A stretch of DNA of 64,000 bases from Bacillus sp. AFS037270 (GCF_002585305.1 NZ_NUNF01000020.1:154528-218527), one strand, 5' to 3'; shown: positions 1-9,756, numbered from the stretch's first letter. Translations and numbers: made by a program. The notes: generated by a model not told the origin, from the sequence alone.

Positions 1-2
1 GT

Positions 3-2084
3 CAACTTGTAAAAGGAATGCTATCGTTCGCTAAACCATATTGGAAACTGATTTTATTTTCGATTCTGTTAACTGGATTTATTGTTATAGCCAGCTTAGC
101 GCAACCCTTTATACTGAAAATCGCGATTGACTCCCACATAAATGGATTATATGACCCGATGATTTCAACTCAGCAGTCAAAAGCCCACATAGTGAAAGAA
201 CTATTGAAAAAAAATGACATCTCATATAAGGAAATAGCTATCTTGGACCATAACGTTTATTTTAGATTAAAACCTTCTGCTTCTCCATTTCAACCGATCT
301 CAGGAACTCAAAAAGTTGCTATTGTACCAATAAAAAATTCCTATTATCTTGTTCATGGTTGGAATAAAGGTTTCAATCAGAGTAAGGATTATCAAGTCAA
401 TTCAAGAGACAATGAAATTAAGATCAGCGGTCATTCATATCCAATTACTCTCTTACATTCTAAAGAGGTAAATTTATTTAGAACAAATGATTATCAAGGG
501 TTAATCTATTTAGGAATCCTGTATTTATTATTGATTATAGGTTCTTCCATATGTACTTATTTTCAAAATAACTCTCTTCAATTTACTGGGCAATATGTGA
601 TTTACGATTTTCGGAAAGCACTGTTCCGGCATTTTTCCCGATTGCAGATGTCATTTTATAGACAAAATCCGATTGGAAGGTTAGTAACAAGGGTGACCCA
701 TGATGTCGAATCCCTTAACCAGCTCTACTCACAAGTCATTGTTAATTTAGTAAAAGAGGTACTTATTCTAGTTGGAATTCTTATCCTGATGCTTTATATG
801 AGTGTTAAACTAACACTTATCTGCTTCTTAGTCATCCCTGTTATTGGAATCGTAACCTTTTATTTTAAAAAGGTGTTACGGACAACCCAAAGGAATCTGC
901 GTACAATTCTTTCAAGGCTACTTTCCTTTCTTGCCGAAAACCTCTCGGGTATGAGTGTGATTCAGCTATTTGCTCGTGAGGAAAAACAATTGGAGCTGTT
1001 TAATGAATTAAATGAAACGCATTATCGGGCAGGAATGCGTCAAACTATTATAAATTCAATCTTTAACCCTTCGATCGGACTTTTTGGGAATATTTCGCTG
1101 TCGCTATTAGTATGGTATGGCGGAAGAAGTGTTTTAGATGGAAGTATTACCTTTGGGACCGTATATGCATTTACACACTATGTAAGGCAATTTTTTGAAC
1201 CACTCAGAGGACTTGCAGACAGATTTAACCAAATTCAAGCGGCGCTTGCCTCAGCTGAACGAATATTTGAGACGCTAGAAACCAAACCGACTATTCTAAA
1301 TCCCGCTCATGCTAAGTTCCTTCCTGACAAGGTCCATGGAAACATCGTTTTTCATAACGTTTGGTTTGCTTACGAAAAAGATGATTGGGTATTGAAGGAT
1401 ATCCATTTCACTATAAAAAAAGGTGAAACAGTGGGAATTGTTGGAGCAACAGGTGCAGGCAAGAGCTCGATTATTCAACTGGTTAACCGGTTTTATGATA
1501 ACCAAAAAGGGATCATCACCCTTGATGGAATTAATATAAAGGATGTTCATTTAAATGATCTTAGAAAACACATTGGCATTATTCAACAGGACCCATTTGT
1601 TTTTTCAGGCAGTGTATATGAAAATATCCGCTTAAATCATCGGCATGTTAGTAATGAAGACATTATAAAAGCAGCGAAATCTGTAAACATTGATTCATTT
1701 TTTAAAATGCTTCCAGAAGGATATGAAACCATGCTTGGGGAGGAGGGGACCATCTTGTCGGCTGGTCAAAAACAGCTGCTCGCATTTTTAAGAGCGATGA
1801 TTGCTGATAATGATGTACTAATACTTGATGAAGCTACAGCCAATATTGATACAGAAACAGAAATAGCAGTTCAAGATACTTTAATAGAGATGTCCAAGAA
1901 TCGAACAACGATTATTATTGCTCATCGCCTCTCCACGATTCAACATGCAGATAAAATAATTGTTTTAGATAAAGGAAGAATCGTAGAAATTGGGAACCAT
2001 CAACAGCTGTTAAGAAATCAATCAGCTTACTATCAATTATGTGTTAATCAGAAAAAAGGAACACGGGTTAAGGAAAAAGTATAA
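3..2084 (+). CDS. ABC exporter, BmrD/YheH-type half transporter (5' end outside window)
   Basis: This is a fused membrane and ATPase half of a multidrug-type ABC exporter in the cytoplasmic membrane. The frame is open to the window edge. The first ATG (position 18) follows AAAAGGA with no spacer, so the real start is probably upstream. A first membrane helix is followed by a large insert of about 110 residues before helix 2, which is characteristic of BmrD/YheH, the partner of BmrC/YheI. The ATPase domain has Walker A GATGAGKSS, a variant signature LSAGQ, and Walker B VLILDEATANID with the catalytic Glu. Such proteins work as heterodimers. The partner would lie just upstream and cannot be seen. 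The substrate is unknown. Confidence 0.88.
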   Translation, partial: QLVKGMLSFAKPYWKLILFSILLTGFIVIASLAQPFILKIAIDSHINGLYDPMISTQQSKAHIVKELLKKNDISYKEIAILDHNVYFRLKPSASPFQPISGTQKVAIVPIKNSYYLVHGWNKGFNQSKDYQVNSRDNEIKISGHSYPITLLHSKEVNLFRTNDYQGLIYLGILYLLLIIGSSICTYFQNNSLQFTGQYVIYDFRKALFRHFSRLQMSFYRQNPIGRLVTRVTHDVESLNQLYSQVIVNLVKEVLILVGILILMLYMSVKLTLICFLVIPVIGIVTFYFKKVLRTTQRNLRTILSRLLSFLAENLSGMSVIQLFAREEKQLELFNELNETHYRAGMRQTIINSIFNPSIGLFGNISLSLLVWYGGRSVLDGSITFGTVYAFTHYVRQFFEPLRGLADRFNQIQAALASAERIFETLETKPTILNPAHAKFLPDKVHGNIVFHNVWFAYEKDDWVLKDIHFTIKKGETVGIVGATGAGKSSIIQLVNRFYDNQKGIITLDGINIKDVHLNDLRKHIGIIQQDPFVFSGSVYENIRLNHRHVSNEDIIKAAKSVNIDSFFKMLPEGYETMLGEEGTILSAGQKQLLAFLRAMIADNDVLILDEATANIDTETEIAVQDTLIEMSKNRTTIIIAHRLSTIQHADKIIVLDKGRIVEIGNHQQLLRNQSAYYQLCVNQKKGTRVKEKV

Positions 2085-2093
2085 ATAAACGCG

Positions 2094-2132
2094 AAAAAGG
2101 ATGGTACCTCTTTTGAGTAAGCCATCCTTTTT
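2094..2132. terminator. Bidirectional terminator between convergent genes
   Basis: An 11-bp perfect stem (AAAAAGGATGG / CCATCCTTTTT) has A and T tracts on its outer sides. It can end both the ABC exporter and the convergent AraC gene, whose stop codon touches it. Confidence 0.85.
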
Positions 2133-2992
2133 TAATTTTTTAATGGAAAAGGGAATAATTTTTGTTCATCACTGAACTGAGTAGGGGAGACTCCTACTAT
2201 CTTTTTGAAAATCCTGCTGAAATAGAGTTCATCCTCATATCCTACATTTTGACTAACTTCTTTTATCCTTATATCTGAATGGGCGAGAAGCTCCTTTGCT
2301 CGATCGATCCGAAGATGGGTTAAATATTCAATAGGGCTGTATCCGATATTTTTTTTAAAGAGTCTTGAATAATGACTTTTACTTAAGCCAGCCATCTTTG
2401 CCAAGTCTGTTAAGGTTATAATCTGATTATAATGATTACTTATGAAATCAATGGTTTTTTCAATTACTTGATTTGTATCCCCTGTAATGGTTTGAGAGTG
2501 AAAGTCTTGTATAAAAGTTAGGAGCAGTTCTTGAAAAAGAATCTTTTGTTTAAAGGCGATTGTTGCACCTCTTCGTTTTGTTAAATGATTTATTTCTTCT
2601 AATAGAAGGACAACACCAGCACTGTTTTTTATGGTATACACTCCATGTAATGGAAATGGAAGATCCTGTGGAAGTTTAAAATGCCATTGTTCCTGCTTCT
2701 CAAATGCCCCGGCATGCGTAAAACGTATAAAGTAAAATTCCAGAGGGTCGATTGGGGAGGTTTTTTTATCGCAGATCATCCCCGGTGTAAAAACGACCAA
2801 TTTTCCTGGGGATAATGTATTTTTTTTACCGTTTATTACGATTTCACCAGTTCCTTTTGTAACAAACCAAAGAGAATGATAGAGAGTTTTTTTACCTTTT
2901 TTAGTCCAATTTGATGGACAAGTTTTATAACCTGCTAATAATAAGGAATACGTCAACTCATTAAGTTTTGATACCAAACAGCCAAGTTTCAT
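2132..2992 (-). CDS. AraC family transcriptional regulator with N-terminal cupin
   Basis: This 286-residue regulator has a cupin-like sensor half (about residues 30-110, with GTGEIVINGKK and LSPGKLVVFTPG). A C-terminal AraC double helix-turn-helix follows (about 175-275: TLTDLAKMAGLSKSHYSRLF, then IKEVSQNVGYEDELYFSRIF). The layout is usual for sugar-responsive AraC activators of Firmicutes. It is convergent with the ABC exporter, and no target operon is adjacent, so its ligand and targets are unknown. The ATG start has an AAGGATGAG ribosome site about 12 bases upstream. Confidence 0.88.
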   Translation of the reverse strand: MKLGCLVSKLNELTYSLLLAGYKTCPSNWTKKGKKTLYHSLWFVTKGTGEIVINGKKNTLSPGKLVVFTPGMICDKKTSPIDPLEFYFIRFTHAGAFEKQEQWHFKLPQDLPFPLHGVYTIKNSAGVVLLLEEINHLTKRRGATIAFKQKILFQELLLTFIQDFHSQTITGDTNQVIEKTIDFISNHYNQIITLTDLAKMAGLSKSHYSRLFKKNIGYSPIEYLTHLRIDRAKELLAHSDIRIKEVSQNVGYEDELYFSRIFKKIVGVSPTQFSDEQKLFPFPLKN

Positions 2993-3110
2993 AAATATTG
3001 AATCTCATCCTTTATTAATAGATTCCTATTTTAAGTTATTTATATGCAAAAATTGCAAAAATATACTTGGTTCTAAATAGGATGAGCTCTACTCTGTTTT
3101 AACGCTCATA

Positions 3111-3149
3111 AAAAATAAAACCTCAGATAGCTGAGGTTTTATTTTTTTA
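3111..3149. terminator. Bidirectional terminator
   Basis: An AAAACCTCAG / CTGAGGTTTT hairpin has A and T tracts on both sides. It overlaps the stop codon of the small minus-strand gene that ends at 3139 and can end its transcript. Confidence 0.85.
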
Positions 3150-3354
3150 TTGGGGGATTGTTTATATCAACATGAAAAGGAAGGAGGTTGTCCTCTTCAG
3201 TTTTCCCGTAGAATTGGTCCTGAATTTCTTGATTTGCCATACCTGCCTCGGAATTTACCTCGGAAGCTTCTCTTGCACCATAGTCTTTGAATTTTTCACT
3301 CATTTTTTGATTTGCTACCATAGCCGAATCTTTGTTTTGGTTATCTTTTAACAA
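3139..3354 (-). CDS. Small hydrophilic protein of unknown function
   Basis: This is a 71-residue, charged, glutamine-, asparagine- and glutamate-rich protein with no membrane segment or signal peptide. It starts at TTG with GAGGG seven to eight bases upstream, and it ends inside its own terminator, which supports a real single-gene transcript. The run REASEVNSEAG faintly recalls the EFASETN repeats of gamma-type small acid-soluble spore proteins, but the similarity is too weak to name it. I do not recognise the family. It faces away from the pst operon and shares that operon's upstream region. Confidence 0.6.
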   Translation of the reverse strand: MLKDNQNKDSAMVANQKMSEKFKDYGAREASEVNSEAGMANQEIQDQFYGKTEEDNLLPFHVDINNPPIKK

Positions 3355-3551
3355 ATTTAATCCCTCACTTAATAATCAAAAATGGAAAACAAAAAACTGT
3401 ATTCTTCTTAATTAATATAGATTTTTTTAAAAAATAAAATACACTTTTCTACTAATGAAAAAGACAAATTTCTTTAATAATTAAATCTTCGGAAGACATG
3501 ATATAAAAGAGAAAAAATTTTTTCTAACAAAAATAAAGCACCGCTATATCC

Positions 3552-3580
3552 TTACATCGAATTCTACAAGTTAATCTTAA
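3552..3580 (+). promoter_or_regulatory. Possible degenerate Pho box upstream of pstS1
   Basis: TTACAT (3552) and TCTACA (3563) lie 11 bp apart and are followed by TTAATCTTAA. The spacing fits PhoP binding in Bacillus, but the hexamers are poor matches to TT(A/T)ACA. The rest of the 3355-3650 gap is AT-rich and shows no other clear element. Confidence 0.35.
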
Positions 3581-3650
3581 AGGTTCTTGATGAAACTGTA
3601 AGGCGGTCGAAAACAATAACAATAACCTATTCATGGGGGGACTTACAAAA

Positions 3651-4559
3651 ATGAAAGATCTGAAAAAATTTACCAACTTAATGATAATCGTAACTTTAAT
3701 GATGTTTGTTACTGCATGTGGCGGTGGATCTAAAGATAATACTACAGACACTGCTGATAAAGGTGGAAAAGAGGTTTCTGGTTCTTTAGTTGTTTCCGGC
3801 TCCTCTGCTATGCAGCCCCTAATAGCTGCTGCAGCAGAGGAATTTATGGCAAATAATCCAAATGTAGATATTCAAGTAAATGCTGGGGGTTCCGGGACTG
3901 GGTTATCTCAAGTAGCAGAGGGATCTGTTCAAATCGGAAACTCGGATGTTTTTGCAGAAGAAAAAGAAGGCATTCCAGCTGATCAATTAGTCGACCATAA
4001 AATAGCGGTTGTTGGAATCACCGCAGCAGTTAACCCTAATGTTGGCATTAAAGACATTTCAAAAGATAATCTTATTAAAGTTTTTACAGGGAAAATTACA
4101 AACTGGAAAGACGTTGGCGGCAAAGATCAAAAAATTGTATTGGTTAACCGCCCTGATGCTTCTGGGACACGCGCGGTGTTTAATAAATTTGGTCTTAATG
4201 GTGCTACACCTGCGGAAGGAATTACCGAAGATTCTTCCAATACCGTTAAAAAAATCGTTAATGAAACCGATGGTGCAGTAGGTTATTTAGCTTTCTCTTA
4301 TTTTACAGATGACAAAGTAACACCACTATCTATTGATGGAGTAGAACCAACCGATGAAAACGTGCAGACAGGTAAATTCCCGATCTGGGCATACGAACAT
4401 TCTTATACAAAGGGAGAACCAAGTGGAGCGGCGAAATCATTTTTAGACTATTTAATGTCCGGCGACGTTCAGAATACTTTGTTAAAGGAACAAGGCTACT
4501 TACCTGTGACGAAAATGAAAGTAGAACGTGATGCAAAAGGGAATCAAACCAATAAATAA
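3651..4559 (+). CDS. pstS: Phosphate ABC transporter, phosphate-binding lipoprotein PstS (copy 1)
   Basis: This surface-anchored lipoprotein binds phosphate and delivers it to PstCA. A hydrophobic signal ends in the lipobox VTAC (cleavage before Cys, about residue 23). The PstS phosphate-loop motifs are present: SGSSAMQPL, GGSGTGLSQVAEGSVQIGNSD and NRPDASGTRAVF. The start at 3651 is preferred because GGGGGG lies 10 bases upstream. An ATG at 3633 is in frame, but its product would include the ribosome site. The gene is first in the pst operon. It is closely similar to the second PstS at 20053, with identical long stretches and the same C-terminal KVERDAKGNQ-type tail, so the two are paralogues by duplication. 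Confidence 0.95.
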   Translation: MKDLKKFTNLMIIVTLMMFVTACGGGSKDNTTDTADKGGKEVSGSLVVSGSSAMQPLIAAAAEEFMANNPNVDIQVNAGGSGTGLSQVAEGSVQIGNSDVFAEEKEGIPADQLVDHKIAVVGITAAVNPNVGIKDISKDNLIKVFTGKITNWKDVGGKDQKIVLVNRPDASGTRAVFNKFGLNGATPAEGITEDSSNTVKKIVNETDGAVGYLAFSYFTDDKVTPLSIDGVEPTDENVQTGKFPIWAYEHSYTKGEPSGAAKSFLDYLMSGDVQNTLLKEQGYLPVTKMKVERDAKGNQTNK

Positions 4560-4639
4560 TCAACAGTCTTAGGTGTAACAGGGTAAATGTGATGAGTACA
4601 CATTTACCCTTATGACGCATTAGGGGTGATTGTTACGTT

Positions 4640-5560
4640 ATGGAAAAAATTGTTTCTGCAAAAGATAGATTATTAAAATCAGGTAATAATCGGTTGGATG
4701 GTGAACTAAGGGGGAAAATCCTTGTAATTTTATGCGCTGTGATTATGATATCTGCCACAATCGCTATCACCATTTTTCTAGGTATAAAAGGGCTGCAATC
4801 TTTTATTAAGAATGGTGTCAGCCTAATGGAATTTATAACTAGTAAGAATTGGAATCCAACGAATCAAGCTAATCCAGAATATGGAACTTTACCGTTCATC
4901 TTCGGTTCGTTTGCTGTAACCTTTCTTTCAGCTTTGGTAGCAGCACCTTTAGGAATTGGAGGAGCAATCTTTATGACAGAAATTGCTCCATCCTGGGGAA
5001 AGAAAATATTACAGCCAGTTATTGAGCTATTAGTGGGAATACCTTCCGTTGTTTACGGATTCATCGGGCTTTCAGTATTAGTACCGTTTATTAGGGAGAA
5101 TGTAGGAGGTCTTGGTTTTAGCTTGCTTTCGGGAACCATTGTACTGTCCGTAATGATATTACCGACTGTAACAACCATTGCAACAGATTCAATGAGCTCT
5201 TTACCCAAGACCTTAAGAGAAGGGTCTTACGCTCTTGGTGCTACCCGATGGCAAACGATTCGAAAAGTGCTGATCCCAGCAGCATTGCCAACACTTTTAA
5301 CCGCAATTGTACTAGGCATGGCAAGAGCATTTGGTGAAGCGTTAGCCGTTCAAATGGTAATCGGAAACGTAAAGGACTTGCCTTCGAGTTTATTAGATGC
5401 TTCTGCCACCTTAACCACTATTATTACACTAAACATGGGCCATACTACATATGGAAGTGTAGAAAATAATACTTTGTGGTCGATGGGATTAATTTTATTA
5501 GTCATGTCGTTCGCATTTATTCTCCTCATACGCTACTTATCTTCAAGGAGGAAGATGTAA
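4640..5560 (+). CDS. pstC: Phosphate ABC transporter permease PstC
   Basis: This is one of the two membrane subunits of the high-affinity phosphate importer. The 306 residues hold about six membrane helices. The BPD-permease coupling loop is EGSYALGATRWQTIRKVLIP. The ATG follows GGGGTGA. It ends in TAATG, overlapping the pstA start by one base, which implies translational coupling. It lies 80 bp after pstS; that gap contains a short inverted repeat (GGTAAATGTG / CACATTTACC), which could lower expression downstream of pstS as is common in pst operons. Confidence 0.95.
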   Translation: MEKIVSAKDRLLKSGNNRLDGELRGKILVILCAVIMISATIAITIFLGIKGLQSFIKNGVSLMEFITSKNWNPTNQANPEYGTLPFIFGSFAVTFLSALVAAPLGIGGAIFMTEIAPSWGKKILQPVIELLVGIPSVVYGFIGLSVLVPFIRENVGGLGFSLLSGTIVLSVMILPTVTTIATDSMSSLPKTLREGSYALGATRWQTIRKVLIPAALPTLLTAIVLGMARAFGEALAVQMVIGNVKDLPSSLLDASATLTTIITLNMGHTTYGSVENNTLWSMGLILLVMSFAFILLIRYLSSRRKM

Positions 5561-6447
5561 TGAATACCAAAACGGCTGACCGAATAGCTTCAGGTATCTT
5601 CTACTTAATAGCACTAATTATTATTTTGATACTTGTTGGTTTATTCTACTATATATTGGTGAATGGATTAAAAAACATATCCCTTAATTTCTTAACAGCC
5701 CCCTCAAGCAATGTTAGGGCCGGCGGGGGAATACGGGATCAATTATTCAATTCGTTTTATGTTCTGTTTATTACCATGCTGATCGCTGTACCTTTAGGTA
5801 TCGGCGGGGGAATTTATATGGCTGAATATGCTAAACCAGGTAAAGTTACCGATACTATTCGTTCTTGTGTAGAAGTTCTAGCGTCACTCCCTTCCATTGT
5901 AATTGGAATGTTTGGTCTACTAATGTTTGTTAATTTAACAGGCTGGGGCTACACCATCTTAGGCGGAGCATTAGCACTAACCGTATTCAATTTACCAGTT
6001 ATAGTTCGAGTAAGTGAGGACGCAATTCGTTCTGTACCAAGGGAGTTAAAAGAAGCAAGCCTTGCCTTAGGTATTACTCACTGGCATACGATTAAAACAG
6101 TTATATTGCCGAGTGCATTTCCAACTATTTTAACAGGTATAATTCTAGCGGCGGGTCGTGTTTTTGGTGAAGCAGCTGCGTTATTGTTTACGGCTGGTCT
6201 ATCTACACCGCGACTTGATTATGCAAATTGGAATCCATTTTCACAGACCTCACCATTAAATATCTTTCGTCCGGCGGAAACTCTGGCAGTACATATTTGG
6301 TCTGTTAATACCCAAGGCTTAATTCCTGATGTAGAAGAGGTATCAAGCGGTTCTGCAGCCGTTTTAGTCATCTCAGTATTAATTTTTAATTTATTAGCCA
6401 GATGGATTGGAAGCATGATTCATCGGAAAATTACGGCAACTAAATAA
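5560..6447 (+). CDS. pstA: Phosphate ABC transporter permease PstA
   Basis: This is the second membrane subunit of the phosphate importer, partner of PstC. The chosen start is ATG at 5560, which shares one base with the pstC stop and has AGGAGGAAG directly upstream. An in-frame ATG at 5476 lies within pstC and is rejected. The 295-residue product has about six helices and the coupling loop EASLALGITHWHTIKTVILP. Its C-terminal part keeps the long periplasmic-side loop typical of PstA. Confidence 0.94.
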   Translation: MNTKTADRIASGIFYLIALIIILILVGLFYYILVNGLKNISLNFLTAPSSNVRAGGGIRDQLFNSFYVLFITMLIAVPLGIGGGIYMAEYAKPGKVTDTIRSCVEVLASLPSIVIGMFGLLMFVNLTGWGYTILGGALALTVFNLPVIVRVSEDAIRSVPRELKEASLALGITHWHTIKTVILPSAFPTILTGIILAAGRVFGEAAALLFTAGLSTPRLDYANWNPFSQTSPLNIFRPAETLAVHIWSVNTQGLIPDVEEVSSGSAAVLVISVLIFNLLARWIGSMIHRKITATK

Positions 6448-6463
6448 AAGCAGGTGAGTTGGT

Positions 6464-7276
6464 ATGGTGACAGCAACGAAAGAAAGACCGGTTGAATCGA
6501 AAACTGTACAAAGTAATAGGAAACAAAATATATTAAATGTGAAAAACTTGGAGATTTTCTATGGCGGAAAACGAGCAGTAAATGGAATAACAATGGATAT
6601 TGATAAGAATTCAGTTACTGCGCTAATCGGTCCATCCGGTTGTGGAAAGTCGACTTTTCTACGCAGTATTAACAGGATGAATGATTTGATCCCTGGGGCA
6701 AAGGCAAAAGGGGAAATCCTTTATGAGGATATCAATATTTTATCAGATCAAATCAATGTTGTCGCATTAAGAAAAGAAATTGGAATGGTTTTTCAAAAAC
6801 CAAATCCATTTCCAAAATCCATTTATGAAAATATTACCCATGCATTAAAGTTTGCAGGAATTAGAAAGAAAAGTGAGCTGGATAAAATCGTTGAGGAAAG
6901 TCTTCGAAAGGCAGCATTGTGGGAGGAAGTAAAAGATCGACTTCAAAAATCAGCACTATCACTTTCAGGCGGACAGCAGCAACGTCTTTGTATTGCTAGG
7001 ACAATCGCCATGAAACCAACCGTTTTGCTTCTGGATGAGCCATCTTCAGCACTAGATCCTATCTCTAACGCGAAGGTTGAAGACCTAATAGTGGAATTAA
7101 AAAAAGACTATTCGATTATTATCGTTACTCACAATATGCAGCAAGCATCGCGTATTTCAGATAAGACAGCCTTCTTTTTAAGTGGTGATTTAATTGAATA
7201 TGACCTCACGGAAAAAATATTTACAAATCCTTCGATGAAAAAAACGGAAGAATATATTTCAGGAAGGTTCGGGTAA
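6464..7276 (+). CDS. pstB: Phosphate ABC transporter ATPase PstB (first copy)
   Basis: This cytoplasmic ATPase energises PstCA. Walker A is GPSGCGKST, the signature is [16 protein letters not shown], and Walker B is [12 protein letters not shown], followed by the H-loop [10 protein letters not shown]. It is 270 residues and starts at ATG after AGGTGAG, 16 bp from pstA. An N-terminal tail of about 25 residues precedes the ABC core. Together with the following gene it forms a tandem pair, as with pstBA and pstBB of B. subtilis. Confidence 0.94.
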   Translation: MVTATKERPVESKTVQSNRKQNILNVKNLEIFYGGKRAVNGITMDIDKNSVTALIGPSGCGKSTFLRSINRMNDLIPGAKAKGEILYEDINILSDQINVVALRKEIGMVFQKPNPFPKSIYENITHALKFAGIRKKSELDKIVEESLRKAALWEEVKDRLQKSALSLSGGQQQRLCIARTIAMKPTVLLLDEPSSALDPISNAKVEDLIVELKKDYSIIIVTHNMQQASRISDKTAFFLSGDLIEYDLTEKIFTNPSMKKTEEYISGRFG

Positions 7277-7287
7277 GGGGGGGGAGC

Positions 7288-8061
7288 ATGTCAAACATAG
7301 CGGTACATAGACAAGTTTTTCAAATAAACGATTTGAATCTATGGTATGGAGAGCATCATGCCTTAAAGAGTATAAACTTTCCTATAAACAAAAAAGAAGT
7401 AACCGCAATTATTGGACCTTCTGGTTGTGGCAAGTCAACCTTTATTAAGACTTTAAACCTAATGATTAATTATGTTCCAAATGTAAGGATGACTGGGGAA
7501 ATAAATTATAACGGTCAAAATATTCTAAATGAAAAAATGGATCTTGTAGAATTGCGAAAAAATGTCGGGATGGTTTTTCAGAAAGGAAATCCTTTTCCAC
7601 AATCCATTTTTGATAATGTAGCTTATGGACCAAGAATCCATGGAATTAAAAGAAAAACTCATCTTGATGATATCGTTACTAAATCATTAATGGACGTTGC
7701 TCTTTGGGATGAAGTAAAGGACAGGTTAGATGCCCCCGCACTCGGACTTTCTGGAGGACAACAGCAAAGATTGTGCATTGCCAGGGCACTTGCAACAAAA
7801 CCAGATGTTTTACTCATGGATGAGCCCACATCTGCACTTGATCCTATTTCAACCTTAAAAATTGAACAATTAATATTAGAGCTGAAAGAAAAATATACGA
7901 TTGTCATTGTGACACATAATATGCAGCAAGCCTCGAGGGTTTCAGATCAAACCGCGTTCTTTTTAATGGGAGAATTAATCGAACTGGATGATACCTCAAG
8001 GATTTTCTCAAACCCACGGAATGAACGTACTGAAGGATACATCACAGGAAGATTTGGCTAA
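7288..8061 (+). CDS. pstB: Phosphate ABC transporter ATPase PstB (second copy)
   Basis: This is a second PstB ATPase, 257 residues, only 11 bp after the first. It shares Walker [10 protein letters not shown], signature [18 protein letters not shown] and Walker [13 protein letters not shown]. It differs in the Q-loop region ([12 protein letters not shown] instead of QKPNPFPKS). The ribosome site is a run of G residues just upstream. The two ATPases may form homo- or heterodimers; the sequence does not decide this. Confidence 0.93.
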   Translation: MSNIAVHRQVFQINDLNLWYGEHHALKSINFPINKKEVTAIIGPSGCGKSTFIKTLNLMINYVPNVRMTGEINYNGQNILNEKMDLVELRKNVGMVFQKGNPFPQSIFDNVAYGPRIHGIKRKTHLDDIVTKSLMDVALWDEVKDRLDAPALGLSGGQQQRLCIARALATKPDVLLMDEPTSALDPISTLKIEQLILELKEKYTIVIVTHNMQQASRVSDQTAFFLMGELIELDDTSRIFSNPRNERTEGYITGRFG

Positions 8062-8075
8062 TAGGGGTGAAAAGG

Positions 8076-8735
8076 GTGAATACAAGATTTAATTTCGATA
8101 GTAATTTAAAACAATTAAAAGATATGCTGATAGAGATGGCTCGAAAATCGGAAAATGCTATTAAGGAAAGTATAGATACACTCATAAATCAAGATATTGA
8201 AAAAGCAAAAGAAATTATTAATAATGATACAATTATTGATGAACTTGAACATGAAATAAACAATAAAGCGATAATACTAATTGCTAAGGAGTCACCTGTT
8301 GCAAGGGACTTAAGAAAAATTATTGTTGCATTAAAAATTTCTTCTGAAGTTGAGCGTATTGCCGATAATGCCGTTAATATTGCCAAATCAACATTGCATA
8401 TTGGGAAAGAAAAACATATTAAAGAAATTGTCGACATTCCAAAAATGATGGACCTTGCATTAGAAATGTTAAGTGATTCATTAAAAGCCTTCCTAACAGA
8501 GGACGTAGAGTTGGCAAGAAAATGTGCGGAGAAAGATGATAAAGTAGATGAAATGTATGGAAGGTTAATTAAAGAATTAATGGACTATATACAGAAATAC
8601 CCGTCACAAACAAATCAAATTACGCAGTTAGCTTTTGTATGCAGATATATAGAAAGGCTTGGGGACCATTCAACTAATATTGCTGAACATGTTATTTACC
8701 TTGTAACCGGACAACGTCTTGATTTAAATGCATAA
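8076..8735 (+). CDS. phoU: Phosphate signalling protein PhoU
   Basis: This all-helical PhoU regulator links the Pst transporter to phosphate signalling. It carries two PhoU repeats with the E/D-rich metal-binding helices (DELEHEINN, SEVERIADNAVNIAK, ERLGDHSTNIAEH). The start at GTG 8076 is preferred because AGGGGTGA lies five bases upstream; GTG at 8067 is in frame but has only a weak site. It is the last gene of the pst operon and is followed by a terminator. The length of 219 residues is normal. Confidence 0.93.
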   Translation: MNTRFNFDSNLKQLKDMLIEMARKSENAIKESIDTLINQDIEKAKEIINNDTIIDELEHEINNKAIILIAKESPVARDLRKIIVALKISSEVERIADNAVNIAKSTLHIGKEKHIKEIVDIPKMMDLALEMLSDSLKAFLTEDVELARKCAEKDDKVDEMYGRLIKELMDYIQKYPSQTNQITQLAFVCRYIERLGDHSTNIAEHVIYLVTGQRLDLNA

Positions 8736-8770
8736 TATCTCTTAATTTACTTGGATTAGATAAGATGATA

Positions 8771-8809
8771 AAAAGGCTGTCATACTTAAAATGAGGAAGG
8801 CAGCCTTTT
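8771..8809. terminator. Bidirectional terminator after phoU and the response regulator
   Basis: The stem AAAAGGCTG / CAGCCTTTT has flanking A and T tracts. It lies between the convergent phoU and response-regulator genes. Confidence 0.82.
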
Positions 8810-8818
8810 ACATGTGCA

Positions 8819-9529
8819 TTAACATTTTGGCTCTTCCAATTTATAGCCAACTCCTCGAATAGTTTTTATATAAACTGGTTTCTTGGTTTCCTCTTTTATT
8901 TTTTCTCTTAAACGGGATATATGGACATCCACAATTCTTGTATCGCTAGAAAAGTCATTTTTCCACACAGCGTTGAGCAATTCATCACGACTTTGAACTC
9001 GTCCCTTATTTTTTGCCAGATAAACGAGCAATTCAAATTCCTTTAAAGTTAATTCTATGAGGTTTCCTTTGAAATAAGCTTCAAATTTCATGGGATAGAT
9101 TATTAATTCACCAATTACAGATTCTTTTTCATCGATTTTTATGTCAGCCGCTTCAGTCTGAACCTGGGTTCTTCTAAGAATTGCTTTTATTCTCGCAATG
9201 ACCTCTCTCGTACTAAAAGGTTTAACCATATAATCGTCCGCACCTAACTCTAGCCCTAATATTTTATCGAGTGCGTCATCTTTAGCTGTGAGTATTAAAA
9301 TAGGAGTCAAGATCTTTTGTTGTCGAAGTTGCTTACACACTTCCATTCCATCTAACTTTGGCAGCATTAAATCTAATAGTATAAAATCTGGAGACTCCGT
9401 TTCAGCAAGCCTTTTACCTTCTTCACCATCCATGGCTATTAACACTTCAAAACCTGCCTGGCTTAAATTATATTGAAGTAAAGTAACTATTGATGGTTCA
9501 TCATCAATCACTAGTATTTTATTTTTCAT
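8819..9529 (-). CDS. PhoP-like response regulator (OmpR family), no adjacent kinase
   Basis: This is a 236-residue regulator with a receiver domain (acidic pair in VIDDEPSI, phospho-acceptor Asp in LLDLMLPKLDG, conserved Lys in MVKPF). A C-terminal winged helix follows (SSDTRIVDVHISRLREKIKEE, YIKTIRGVGYKLEEP). It is very close to B. subtilis PhoP, the activator of the phosphate-starvation regulon. Unlike the normal phoP-phoR pair, no histidine kinase is next to it. It sits between the pst operon and phoX and shares an upstream Pho-box region with phoX. The ATG is preceded by GGGGGATATC. It may be a second PhoP served by a PhoR elsewhere. Confidence 0.9.
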   Translation of the reverse strand: MKNKILVIDDEPSIVTLLQYNLSQAGFEVLIAMDGEEGKRLAETESPDFILLDLMLPKLDGMEVCKQLRQQKILTPILILTAKDDALDKILGLELGADDYMVKPFSTREVIARIKAILRRTQVQTEAADIKIDEKESVIGELIIYPMKFEAYFKGNLIELTLKEFELLVYLAKNKGRVQSRDELLNAVWKNDFSSDTRIVDVHISRLREKIKEETKKPVYIKTIRGVGYKLEEPKC

Positions 9530-9639
9530 GATATCCCCCAGGGTTTAAGTAATATAGTAATAAATTTCGTAGTTAAATTGTGAGCTCTAAATAAATGATA
9601 ATTTCAGTTACTGTTTTTTACAATTTAATATGGAGAAAC

Positions 9640-9677
9640 TTTACAAGGAATTAACCTAACTTTACTAACCCTTAACA
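9640..9677 (+). promoter_or_regulatory. Pho box upstream of phoX-like gene
   Basis: Four hexamers resembling TT(A/T)ACA lie at 9640 (TTTACA), 9651 (TTAACC), 9661 (TTTACT) and 9672 (TTAACA), spaced 10-11 bp. This is the arrangement bound by phosphorylated PhoP dimers in Bacillus. A TTAATA -10-like box follows near 9694. A further TTTACA at 9617 extends the array towards the divergent response-regulator gene. Confidence 0.8.
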
Positions 9678-9756
9678 ATCCGGAAACCCTAGGTTAATAT
9701 TTTTTTTATTTAATAGATACGTTAACAAAAAGTTTCTAAATACCAGGGGGAGAACA

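Noticed and set aside
3633..3650. ATG at 3633 as start of pstS1
   Set aside because: The G-run ribosome site lies inside this extension; ATG 3651 gives a normal lipoprotein signal.
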